Assembly (NCBI GenBank): GCA_021186555.1
Contig: JAJKFL010000004.1
Span: 11,290,001-11,354,000 of the forward strand
Reading direction: 5' to 3'
Source: Reticulitermes speratus
Taxonomy: Eukaryota; Arthropoda; Insecta; Blattodea; Rhinotermitidae
DNA: 64,000 bases
Shown: in pieces, positions 21,428-31,997 of the stretch
How positions within the stretch are numbered: the first letter of the stretch is position 1
Layout: the number at the start of each line of letters is the position of its first letter
Program-made: the position numbers and the translations under genes
The notes under the pieces: model-generated
Seen by the model: only the letters and a program-made list of their open reading frames with translations
What the model was told of the DNA's origin: nothing
Database searches by the model: none

Positions 21428-22249
21428 TTTTGCATTTGGTTGGTATAACAAATAGAATGCATTAGCAGAGTTGCTATCCTTCATTCGATAACTGATGAAT
21501 TCGATAGCATTTGGAAGGGAGAAGCGACACCTAATCGAGGTACTGTAACCGATTTTGTGTGGAGTTAATGAGAAAGACCACGAAAATCTTCAGACTAGCC
21601 AGTATCCCAGTCTAGACTAGAACCTGGCACATACCAAATGCAGATCACTATTATTACCAATAAACTAACCCTTCTGTTGGTGACTGCGCTTGTTGCTGTG
21701 TTCTGTAGTTTGTCTGCCTCAAGGCTGCGGTGCGTCCGTAGCATCTGCTGCGGAGACCTTCTCCCCCCCCCCCAAAAAAAAGCTTCCAGCTTTCAATATT
21801 AGACACACCCATATTTTTGACACATATATTCGCACCTTCAGTGTACCGTAACTTACGGCTTGTATTTCGCTTGTGTTACAAGAAGTTATGGCAGCTATCT
21901 GACACGTAACACTGCTGGTGTTGATGTGTGTGTGTTTTCATGATGCTGTTGGCCTTTGTACAAATGAGACCTTGTGTTTGTGTTTTAATTGACGTACATG
22001 TAAGGTCACGAACCAATTTAAAAGTTGCACTATTTCATCAGCTACTTCTCTGTGTGTATTGCTTAACATGACAGTGAAATTCGTGTAGACTCCGTATGTG
22101 GGTGTTGGTGCTTGCGATACATTTGTCACAGTGAATGGTCTGCCTTCGATTCCACGAAACACTTTTTAAAATTATTAATGAATTTCGTACCGTAAGTCTA
22201 AACACGGACCCATACATTAGCCTGATTTTGAATGCAAGAGCGAGACATT
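21428..22249. other. Unassigned sequence
   Basis: No gene was found. A C-run followed by an A-run lies near 21763-21781. The short GTAGCATCTGCTGCGGAGAC at 21739 is also found near 24887, pointing to a shared but unclassified repeat. Confidence 0.4.
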
Positions 22250-22595
22250 TAAATGAGGTATATTTTAAAATACTTTGATTATTTTAATTAATTTATATGC
22301 ACAGACATTTATTTATTTTATTCAATTAATTAGTTTAATTTATTTAAATATTTATTTATATTTATTCTTGTATACGTTTAATTTATTTCATTTATGTATA
22401 ATTTATTTATTTTTGTATATGTTTGCATGTGTTTTTGTTTATATATTTATTTAATTTTTTATAAATTTATATATTTGTACATGCTTTTAAAACTATATTC
22501 ATTGATTTATTTAATTTATTGAATTTATTTCATTAGTTTATTAATATATTTAATTTACTTATTTATTTACCAATTTATTCATTTATTAAATTATT
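22250..22595. repeat. AT-rich low-complexity (ATTTATTTA-type) tract
   Basis: It is almost entirely A and T with degenerate ATTTATTTA periodicity. It ends where SINE-A begins. Confidence 0.8.
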
Positions 22596-22832
22596 TTTTC
22601 TTGTGGCGCAACAGCCCTACTCGGGCCCAGACCGACTCATTGTTGCGGTTTCGAAATTACACGCAGTTAGACACACACACTCGGTGGGACGCCTCTGGAC
22701 GAGGGATCGGCCCGTCGCAGAGACCTCTACCTGACATCACACAACACTCACAAGAGACAGACATCCATGCCCCGGCGGTTTTCAAACCCGCCATGGCAGC
22801 AAGCGAACGGCCGAAGACCTACGCCTTAGAAA
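22596..22832 (-). mobile_element. SINE-A, minus copy
   Basis: It reads in reverse from GTGGCGCAACAGCCCTACTC through CAGAGACCTCTACCTGACAT to GAACGGCCGAAGACC. The B box is decayed (GTTTTCAAACCCGCC). It is inserted in the AT-rich tract. Confidence 0.8.
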
Positions 22833-22984
22833 TATATTGAATATATGTGTTATTTATTTAATTAGTTTAATTTGTCAAATAAGTAAATTAATTCATACAA
22901 AATTATTAAATCTGCACACATTCTGAACAATTAGTACCTGATTTTTTGCTATGTTTCGCCAAATTAAGACTCCATAATGTTACG

Positions 22985-23195
22985 TGGTAAGGTAAAGGTA
23001 AAGCTCACCCTATAACAGGCCATGAAGGCCCAGAGGGGGTGTAGAGGTATAGCTGTACACTTTCCTTAACCTCGGCGGTAGATGGGGTGTGGTGGTCAAC
23101 GCCACGCCCCGGCCGCTTTACACCCGGGAAAGAGACCCGGTACCCATTGTACAGGAGGCTGGGTAGGCCCCAGGGCCGGTCTGGACGGTGTTACG
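22985..23195 (-). mobile_element. SINE-B, minus copy lacking its head
   Basis: It reads from GGTAAAGGTAAAGCTCACCC through GTCAACGCCACGCCCCGGCC to GGCCCCAGGGCCGGTCTGGA, where it stops before the tRNA-like head. Confidence 0.8.
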
Positions 23196-23831
23196 TGGTT
23201 TGCTCTAAAATAAAAATCCTCCGTAGAACTGACTGGTAATGACGTCTGTCTCTGTCGTGTGATAATTTGTACAATACGTACAAAGGACCACTGTAAGTAC
23301 TAGCAACAAATGGAACACAGGCATCAGGCCGCTGAGTCCTAGACGCTGGCTAGTTTGGACGACGCTTTTGCCTGTCAGCTGCGACTCGTCTAATTCTTGT
23401 ACATCACACAGCCTGCATCAGGCTACACTTGACCTATCTGCCACATCACTTTGTTGCAACAGGTATCAGCCCGTGTAAAGGTCACTTGTATAATTAATAT
23501 TCGCCAATTATCACAGGTTCATTGTACTAGCCGGCACACCATGGCCTGACGGGTATTAGCGACAGACAATGGAGTCACTTTTGTCACACTTGGGTGTTTA
23601 ATACGATTAATACAACCTGAAGATGGAGCGAGGAAGATTCTTCGAAACTCTAGTTGTCAATTTCTACCGCTGATGTTAGGAAAGTAGCCGTCAGTAACAA
23701 CTCTTTTTTAGGTTATAAAATTTCACTGCGACATGTTTCGTCTCGTGTATAAGAAGCTATCATCAGGCTGACAAGGTAACAGGAAAATTTTTGTGTCAAA
23801 CACCTTATATTATTTTATGTTGACTATATAT
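23196..23831. other. Unassigned sequence with two ribozyme-like motifs
   Basis: No gene was found. CCTGAAGATGGAGCGAGGAA ... TTCTTCGAAACT lies at about 23628-23660 on plus, and CCTGATGATAGC ... ACGAAACATGTCGC at about 23728-23770 on minus. Confidence 0.45.
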
Positions 23832-24154
23832 ATACCGATCGTGTGAGAAATAAAGAAGTATTACACAGAGTCAAGGAGGAGAGCAATATTGTACATACAA
23901 TAAAAAGAAGGAAGGATAACTGGATTGGTCACATATTGCGTAGGAACTGCCTTCTGAAACATGTGATTGAAGGAAAGTTAGAAGGAAGGATAGAAATGAC
24001 AGGAAGACGAGGGAGAATACGTAAGCAGCTACTGGATGACCTTAAGGAAACGAGAAGATACTGGAAATTGAAAGAGGAAGCACTAGATCGCAGTCTTTGG
24101 AGAACTTGCTTTGGAAGAGGCTACGGACCTGTCGTAAGACAGACTGCAGAATGA
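23832..24154 (+). mobile_element. 5'-truncated RTE-like LINE copy
   Basis: It encodes the C-terminal 103 residues of the LINE ORF2 from RNKEVLHRVKEE to GYGPVVRQTAE, about 90 percent like the 38252-41121 copy by eye. It ends in GAATGAAATGAA and then an (AT)n run to 24196. It has no catalytic residues. Confidence 0.9.
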
Positions 24155-24156
24155 AA

Positions 24157-24197
<41 letters not shown>

Positions 24198-24411
24198 TTG
24201 AGTTTGTACCACATTTATTCATAACCACCGTCATGAGAAATTTAAATCTCACCTAAACACCACCCACTAAATGGCTCCATGGAGCATAGTCTTTTGTGTG
24301 TGAAGCCGATAATGCCTCAGCCAGTCCAGAAATGTCCCTTACTTTTTCCTATTCGGACGGACGGATATGACGAGACCAAAAGTTTATTTTTGCAATCGTT
24401 TTGTAAATATG

Positions 24412-24800
24412 TCTAGGCCGTGCCATGGCTCAGGCGGTTAGTCGCCGGCCTCCCACCGCGGAGGCCTGGGTTCGATAGCCGATCCCAGTGGCCGTGCGGT
24501 CTAAGGCGTGGGTCTTCGGCCGCTCGCTTACTGGGATCGTGGGTTCGAATCCCGCTGGGGGCATGGATGTCTGTGTTGTGTTTGTTGTATAAGGACTAGT
24601 ATGGATTATAAGTGACATGAAGAAGGACGGAAGGATTTAAAAGTACAAAATAGATCAAAGGGAAATAACGGGACAGGAAAAAAGAATCCCGGCTTATTCC
24701 GTGTGGGATTTGTGGTGGACAAAGTGGCACTGGGACAGGTTTTTTTCCTCCAAGTACTTTGGTTTTCCCTTGTCAATTTCATTCCATTGGTGTTCCATTA
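24412..24800 (+). mobile_element. SINE-E split by a SINE-A insertion
   Basis: The head CCGTGCCATGGCTCAGGCGG ... GCGGAGGCCTGGGTTCGAT at 24418-24475 is tRNA-like. Its continuation, GAATCCCGGCTTATTCCG ... GGACAAAGTGGCACTGGGAC, resumes at about 24684. Between them lies a SINE-A copy (GATCCCAGTGGCCGTGCGGT ... GGTTCGAATCCCGCTGGGGG). The unbroken order is seen in reverse at 44760-44985. Confidence 0.75.
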
Positions 24801-25257
24801 CTTGTAAAACGGAAGAAAACTGATAATCTTTCTCTTCATCTTCATCATAGGGTTGCACAAGAAGCTTTAAGGCTGCTCTGCACCCGTAGCATCTGCTGCG
24901 GGGCCCTTCTAAGAAAGTGCCTAAAATTATCTTGCCATCCATCTACGGATTCTCTAACGTCTCTCTATTCTTTGGATTTGTAGTCTGCTACCTTGCGTCG
25001 TATTTACATATTACTGCCACGTAAACTGATACTTCCTTCTTAAAATATATTCTCAATTTCAATTTAGCAATCCATCGGTAAACTGTGATTCGTACTGCAC
25101 ACAGTATGCGACATCACAGATCGTAGATCCCACAGCTGGCACGCCGACCACTGATCACTGCCATAATACAGAAAATTTACTATTCCTCACGTCTATAAAA
25201 GCAGTTGTAGTGTGCAACGTACCACAGATATATCAAGCAATAAATAATGTACTTTAT
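24801..25257. other. Unassigned sequence
   Basis: A short coding-like frame overlaps the SINE-E body and is not a gene. Nothing else was recognised. Confidence 0.4.
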
Positions 25258-25467
25258 TCTATTTTCACCGTGCATTTTTCGAGTATAGACAATGTTTTTC
25301 ACCAACTAAATGCACTTGTTATAAAAACGCTAAAATATTCTAAAACTGTTTGATAAAATGTCCCGACATATTTCGGGTCATGAGCCACTTTTTATCAAAC
25401 AGTTTTAGAATATTTTAGCGTTTTTATAACAAGTGCATTTAGTTGGTGAAAAACATTGTCTATAATA
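25258..25467. mobile_element. Foldback element
   Basis: The arms GACAATGTTTTTCACCAACT ... TATAAAAACGCTAAAATATT and their complement are almost perfect over about 90 bases, with a loop near CATATTTCGGGTCATGAGCC. The left flank TATTTTCACCGTGCATTTTT is shared with the foldbacks at 32206 and 41683, so they are one family. Confidence 0.85.
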
Positions 25468-26204
25468 AATAATGTAGTTCACGCGAGAGATATAAAAACG
25501 TCGCTGAAATGTCTCCCTCATACCAATTTGCATTCCTGGCGTTCAAGAAAGTTTCGCGCTCTGACCTCGCAGGAACTGCGGCCCTGTCATTACGTCCTGT
25601 CATGCTGTAAGGGTGAGGCACACGACCGACTGCCTGTCAGTGAAAGGGAATGCCGTAACAGAGAAAGCAGTGCTCAGTCTGACGCTTCGTAGGCTGTGGT
25701 GCTGGTAGATGGTTGGTTGATTCTTTTGACTCTGTGACAGATGATTTCTGACAATTTACTGACTGACTGACCAATGACTGAACATTTAAGGCGGTTAGTA
25801 GATTCCCCCATTTTAGCCACCTGCATCTCCAAATTAGTAAAAGTTTCGTTTCCACTCTTTTTGCCAATTTCCACACTATATTATTATGCGTCCTTTGGGA
25901 AGTAAAAACTGACGCCTTTTATGGAGTCTGCGTCCGTCCTTCTCTCCCTCCCTTGCTGACGTATTTTCGGTAACTAAGCGGTTTGCCAGATTTTCATAAA
26001 ATTCGGTATATATGTCCTTTAGAAGAAGTAAAAAATCTTGCTTTTTTGAAAACCGTTATCACTGTCGTAATTTTTAACGTTCTGGATAATATTTTGCTGG
26101 ATCCGTTCGACAGAAGGATATTCAGTAATTAATATTCCGTGTTTAATAAAAAGTAAATGAGAAGTAATTACAACCTTAAACTTGGCTTATTTATTTCAAT
26201 GATA
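25468..26204. other. Unassigned sequence
   Basis: No gene or repeat was recognised. Short open frames here overlap each other and have no family signature. Confidence 0.4.
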
Positions 26205-26520
26205 TATCATTATTTTTCAACATAATTCCCGAGCGCATCACTGCGTTTGTCTGATCTGGACACGAGTTTAAAATAATCCTACAAAGTAGAAATCAGACTC
26301 TTGCATTCGCAACCATTCACGAATAACCGTTTCCACTTCCTCATTATTGCGGAATTGGAGACTTTCAAAAATGTTGCTTCGTCTGTCGAACGCGCGATTC
26401 GTCAATTTTCCAAAAACAAGGTCCTCCACTCGTGTCACATTCACATCTGTCTTTGATGTGTGCCGACCACTGCGATCATCATCACAGATGTCCATTTGAC
26501 CATTTTCGGACTCTCTGCAC
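26205..26520 (-). pseudogene. Mariner-type transposase remnant
   Basis: The minus strand joins a segment from the N-terminal half (DDDRSGRHTSKTDVN ... VEDLV) with the extreme C-terminus (EWLRMQESDFYFVGLF), which continues one frame over as KLVSRSDKRSDALGNYVEK to a stop near 26216. These pieces resemble the ends of a mariner-type (IS630 superfamily) transposase. The middle, with the DDE catalytic residues, is missing and there is a frameshift near the C-terminus. It is a dead internal-deletion derivative. Confidence 0.75.
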
Positions 26521-27062
26521 TATCTTCTGACATGCTGCACTCTCATTACGTCATAGCTATACACCTCTATCAATGGGCGATTAATTTCGTTTGTAGACAC
26601 TTATTTCGCCCATAAAAACCGAACGATACTACGAAATTCTTGGCGGTACAAAGTTTCCCATGTCGCTGGCATTGCACATCAACTTATCCCCTAAATAGCA
26701 TTTGACTACTCTTGCGCCATCTGCTGCGTGTTACGGCTACTTCAAATGTCACTCCTATGAAGAATACAATGCTTTATTAATACAACATCGACAGGCTAAA
26801 GAAACCTGAATTTTTTAACATTTTTAACCCCGACACTAGATAGAGTTGTGTTGTTAGCTCTGTGGTCTGGAATCTTTATCCGTACGAAAAACCCAACGTA
26901 TGAGAGCTTCTCTGGTCTTACCAGCGGTAAGAAGAAACTTCCATCTTTGCTACAAAACAATACTTTGTGTCTACAATTTTTTTTTCGCAAGTATTGTTTA
27001 CAAAAAGATAAGATGACAGTACTGCGGACTGGTAAATATAAGCGGATGGTGACAATTACAAA
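26521..27062. other. Unassigned sequence
   Basis: The first 150 bases may be the 5' part of the mariner remnant. The rest has no recognised content. Confidence 0.4.
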
Positions 27063-27246
27063 TACAGTCGAACCCGTTTATAACGACATCGGTTTATACG
27101 TCACCTCGTTTATAGCGTCAGACAATCTGCGGTACCAATTCCTCGCTGTTAACCACAACATTATATTACTCGGTTATAACAACACTCGTCTATAACGACA
27201 CAATATATCCAGTCTCTTTCATAAAGTTATAACCGAGTTCGACCTA
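27063..27246 (-). mobile_element. pogo/Tigger-like MITE, minus copy
   Basis: It starts TACAGTCGAACCCGTTTATA and ends GTTATAACCGAGTTCGACC, the reverse orientation of the copies at 1663 and 9727. Confidence 0.75.
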
Positions 27247-27633
27247 TATTGATGGATAATGTTCATTGTCTGGTGCAAGATGCTTCGTGTGTTAACCGTA
27301 TCCATCTTCGTGTGACGTAATTTCATGCTCACACAATTTTTCTTTGAATATGATTTTATTGTAATTGGCTACCGTTGGTACCGAACAAGGAATGTCATGT
27401 ATAGTACACAAATACACAAACAATTACACCGCAGCACTAAACATATTATATCAATCTGTATATCGACACTGTAATACCAACTGAAGCTTGCATTAAAACA
27501 TCCATTATGGCGACCATTTGCTGGTGATATTCTAACTGAACTGATCATTGTCTTGCTATAGAAACGAAAGATAAGCAGGAGCAAAGATGCAATATTCTGC
27601 TTAGACTAATTAAATAATTATTATTTACGAATA

Positions 27634-27835
27634 GCCGATCCAGTGGCCGTGCGGTCTAAGGCGTGGGTCTTCGGCCGCTCGCTTGCTAGGATCGTGGGTT
27701 CGAATCCCACCGGGGGCTTGGATATTTGTCTGTTGTGAGTGTTGTATGTTGTCAGGTAGAGGCCTTTGCGTCGGGCTGATCACTCGTCCAGTGGAGTCCT
27801 ACCGACTGTGGTGTGTCTAAAGTGTGTGATCAAAA
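27634..27835 (+). mobile_element. SINE-A copy
   Basis: Head GATCCAGTGGCCGTGCGGTC, B box GGTTCGAATCCCACC, and body through GTCAGGTAGAGGCCTTTGCG to about GTGTGTGATCA. The GAGGAGG 3' end is lost. Confidence 0.85.
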
Positions 27836-28459
27836 GAAACTACAAACCTCGACACTGAAACGGGAAAACCGGAGTAGGTAGGAGAGGACGGCTAAAAAAA
27901 AAAAAATACGAATACATATACCTACGTGCGCACGCATACGCACAAATAATTCGCAAGTTGCGCAGGTAGGCAACCCACACAACACATGCGCGAGTTTGGT
28001 TGCGCGGCAGTCACTCTCGCTCAGGGACAAAGACAGATCGGCCGAGACTGATCGCCTTCTGCCATCTAGTTGTCGCAGATAAGTGTATGAGGGAAGTTGG
28101 CAGATGTGCTGCCATCTGCGGAGAATCGTATAAATAAATGGTAACTTGCAGACTGGAGGTCTTTAACACTGTTATTAGACACACCGGCGTGGCGTGGCGT
28201 CTCGTAACGTGCAGATATCATGAGTAGAATTCCATGCGCATCTTCTGACTCAGGATTCCTCATTTACAATTGGATCTACCGGTTTCCCATTGATTTCATT
28301 CAATTTTTTACAGAACCATCCAGAGTCTTCCAGAAAGGCCGGATGATTGTTTTAACACAGTCATTACCAAAAACGAGTAGATCTGTTTATTTCCGATGCA
28401 CTGGCTCTCTGCTCCTCTTCCAACACCATCCACCTATGCATTTGGCTCGGCGGAAGTTT

Positions 28460-28690
28460 TTTTTAGTATTCTCCCTCGCTACAGACTGGACGGTCCGGGG
28501 ATAGAATCCCGGTGCGGGCGAGATTTTCAGCACCCGTCCAGACCGGCCCTGAGGCCCACCCAGCCTCCTGTACAATGGGTACCGGGTCTCTTTCCCGGGG
28601 TAAAGCGGCCGGGGCGTGGCGTTGACCACCCACCCCCATCTTGCGCCAAGGTTAAAGAAAAATTAGACCTATACCTCTACTCCTTCTCTC
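28460..28690 (+). mobile_element. SINE-B copy
   Basis: It starts within the tRNA-like head (CGCTACAGACTGGACGGTCC, B box GGGGATAGAATCCCG) and runs through GCGGCCGGGGCGTGGCGTTG to CCTATACCTCTACTCC. Confidence 0.85.
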
Positions 28691-28693
28691 CTT

Positions 28694-28815
28694 ACCTAAG
28701 GCTACAGACACACACTCAGAATATGCAATACTTATTTGTTTTTCCACGCCAACAATTGCTACGCGAACGCGCCTCAATGTTACGTTTATACGTACATTGC
28801 CTGTCTCGTTATTCG
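28694..28815 (+). mobile_element. Dispersed family X, partial copy
   Basis: It matches 15536-15650 (AAGGCTACAGACACACACTC ... ACGCGAACGCGCCTCAATGT), joined directly to the preceding SINE-B. Confidence 0.7.
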
Positions 28816-29576
28816 TCTACCTTTAGCCTGTTTACTTAACGTTACTTGTGCTTCTCCACAAACCATTTCACATTAAGTTGTACTCTTATCTGTATTCTTA
28901 TGATAATCTTTATCTGTATCTAATCTGTTATTGCCAATTGTGTTAATGTGTCTACTGTCATTACACTGTGTGTTTTATGGCGATTCTCAGACCCGGTTTG
29001 GGTCTGCTAAAGGTCGCTGAAATCCTCCATACAATCAATCGAAATTGATGGGTTACATGAGAAGACACTTGTAACTCTTGGATAGCAGGTGCAATGTTAT
29101 TTATAATGTTGGGTCTTTGACAAAACACTGCGAATGGCGGAAATGCATACATCAAACAACCACGCATCATAAAATCACATACCATAAAATCATACACCGT
29201 TAAATAATAGTCTTACAATGTCTGTAATAATAAGTTATTAATAAAATTATTAAAGTGACTGCTTTAATGTAAAGTTTTATTTAGAATAAGTGGTTAACAC
29301 AGACTACTAATTACGGAAGTGACAGTTAAGGACTTTCCACTGTATTCGTTCTACTGCATAAACAAAAATAGAGTGTAAGATGTGCTTACTGAGGATTCAT
29401 ATGTTCTGTGATATAAAGCCGTGTCATTGACTGAGTTGTTCTCGAAGTTTTGATATAACATGGTGCCTTCGAAACGTCGGGAGCCGTTCATCCAATGATA
29501 AAGCTTCATATCAGAGAAGATGTAAATAATCAGAAGCACCGCTCTGAGAACATCCAGTCTCGCACAAAGTTCCTTG
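28816..29576. other. Unassigned AT-rich sequence
   Basis: No gene was recognised. A solitary TTCGAAACGTCGGGAG lies at about 29467. Confidence 0.4.
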
Positions 29577-31612
29577 TTTGAAGACCACTAGGAGGCTAGC
29601 TTCGTATTGATACCTGAATAGCATGACCACTAGGAGGCTAGCTTCGTTTTGATACCTGAATAGCATGACCACTAGGAGGCTAGCTTCGTTTTGATACCTG
29701 AATAGCATGACCACTAGGAGGCTAGCTTCGTTTTGATACCTGAATAGCATGACCACTAGGAGGCTAGCTTCGTATTGATACCTGAATAGCATGACCACTA
29801 GGAGGCTAGCTTCGTTTTGATACCTGAATAGCATGACCACTAGGAGGCTAGCTTCGTTTTGATACCTGAATAGCATGACCACTAGGAGGCTAGCTTCGTA
29901 TTGATACCTGAATAGCATGACCACTAGGAGGCTAGCTTCGTTTGATACCTGAATAGCATGACCACTAGGAGGCTAGCTTCGTTTTGATACCTGAATAGCA
30001 TGACCACTAGGAGGCTAGCTTCGTTTTGATACCTGAATAACATGACCACTAGGAGGCTAGCTTCGTATTGATACCTGAATAGCATGACCACTAGGAGGCT
30101 AGCTTCGTATTGATACCTGAATAGCATGACCACTAGGAGGCTAGCTTCGTTTTGATACCTGAATAGCATGACCACTAGGAGGCTAGCTTCGTTTTGATAC
30201 CTGAATAGCATGACCACTAGGAGGCTAGCTTCGTTTTGATACCTGAATAGCATGACCACTAGGAGGCTAGCTTCGTATTGATACCTGAATAGCATGACCA
30301 CTAGGAGGCTAGCTTCGTTTTGATACCTGAATAGCATGACCACTAGGAGGCTAGCTTCGTTTTGATACCTGAATAGCATGACCACTAGGAGGCTAGCTTC
30401 GTTTTGATACCTGAATAGCATGACCACTAGGAGGCTAGCTTCGTTTGATACCTGAATAGCATGACCACTAGAGGCTAGCTTCGTTTGATACCTGAATAGC
30501 ATGACCACTAGGAGGCTAGCTTCGTATTGATACCTGAATAGCATGACCACTAGGAGGCTAGCTTCGTTTGATACCTGAATAGCATGACCACTAGAGGCTA
30601 GCTCGTATGATACCTGAATAGCATGACCACTAGGAGGCTAGCTTCGTATTGATACCTGAATAGCATGACCACTAGGAGGCTACTTCGTTTTGATACCTGA
30701 ATAGCATGACCACAGGAGGCTATGCTCGTATTGATACCTGAATAGCATGACCACTAGGAGGCTAGCTTCTTTGATACCTGAATAGCATGACCACTAGGAG
30801 GCTAGCTTCGTTTGATACCGAATAGCATGACCACTAGGAGGCTAGCTTCGTATGATACCTGAATAGCATGACCACTAGAGGCTAGCTCGTTTGATACCTG
30901 ATAGCATGACCACTAGGCTAGCTTCGTATTGATACTGAATAGCAGACACTAGGAGGCTAGCTTCGTTTGATACCTGAATAGCATGACCACTAGGAGGCTA
31001 GCTTCGTTTTGATACCTGAATAGCATGACCACTAGGAGGCTAGCTTCGTATTGATACTGAATAGCATGACCACTAGGAGGCTAGCTTCGTATTGATACCT
31101 GAATAGCATGACCACTAGGAGCTAGCTTCGTATTGATACCTGAATAGCATGACCACTAGGAGGCTATCGTATTGATACCTGAATAGCATGACCACTAGGA
31201 GGCTAGCTTCGTATTGATACCTGAATAGCATGACCACTAGGAGGCTAGCTTCGTTTTGATACCTGAATAGCATGACCACTAGGAGGCTAGCTTCGTTTTG
31301 ATACCTGAATAGCATGACCACTAGGAGGCTAGCTTCGTTTTGATACCTGAATAGCATGACCACTAGGAGGCTAGCTTCGTATTGATACCTGAATAGCATG
31401 ACCACTAGGAGGCTAGCTTCGTTTTGATACCTGAATAGCATGACCACTAGGAGGCTAGCTTCGTATTGATACCTGAATAGCATGACCACTAGGAGGCTAG
31501 CTTCGTATTGATACCTGAATAGCATGACCACTAGGAGGCTAGCTTCGTATTGATACCTGAATAGCATGACCACTAGGAGGCTAGCTTCGTATTGATACCT
31601 GAATAGCATGAT
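29577..31612. repeat. 42-bp minisatellite, about 48 copies
   Basis: The unit GACCACTAGGAGGCTAGCTT CGTTTTGATACCTGAATAGC AT repeats every 42 bases with a main T/A variant (CGTTTTGA/CGTATTGA). The array ends about 95 bases beyond the stop codon of the copy 1 desaturase gene, so it may lie in or next to that transcript's 3' end. Between about 30425 and 31165 many units have one-base losses, while units on both sides are clean. The minus-strand frame (14 codons per unit) is an artefact of unit length. Confidence 0.96.
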
Positions 31613-31705
31613 TTACACTTAATAGACATTTTGTCTAGTACAGAAATAATAGTTACAGTGGTCAGTACATTTATATGGCAATCTTAAGGCTTGGTTATAA
31701 CAAAT

Positions 31706-31997
31706 TCAGTTTATTACCTTCTCTGGAGGTATGGGGTTAGGTTTGTTGTTAGCAAGCAGCTGAAACTGTCCTTTAAATAACCGAAGAAGCTTTAAAGGCT
31801 TATATTTCACGCCATACTCCTTGCACGTTTGATGAAAGATTGGATAAAAATGGTGAAGATTGGAGTGGTCTATTGTTGGTAACAAATGGTGCAGGCTGTG
31901 CTCTCCAAATGTCACCAGCACAACGAACGGGTTGTGGGCGAATTCAACGTGGTCACGTACGGCGTCGATCTGTCCCAGACCAAAATGACGATCGACT
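31706..31997 (-). CDS. Cyt-b5-r: Cyt-b5-r copy 1, exon 5 (C-terminal histidine box)
   Basis: It follows TTGACAG and encodes GLGQIDAVRDH, TFGEHSLHHLLPTIDH and the tail ending NKPNPIPPEK. TGA is at 31706-31708. The codons GAG AAG GTA ATA contain a possible donor, so a short final exon downstream cannot be excluded. Confidence 0.9.

Noticed and set aside
29577..31612. CRISPR-like array
   Set aside because: The units are directly adjacent with no unique spacers, and the surroundings are eukaryotic genes with introns.
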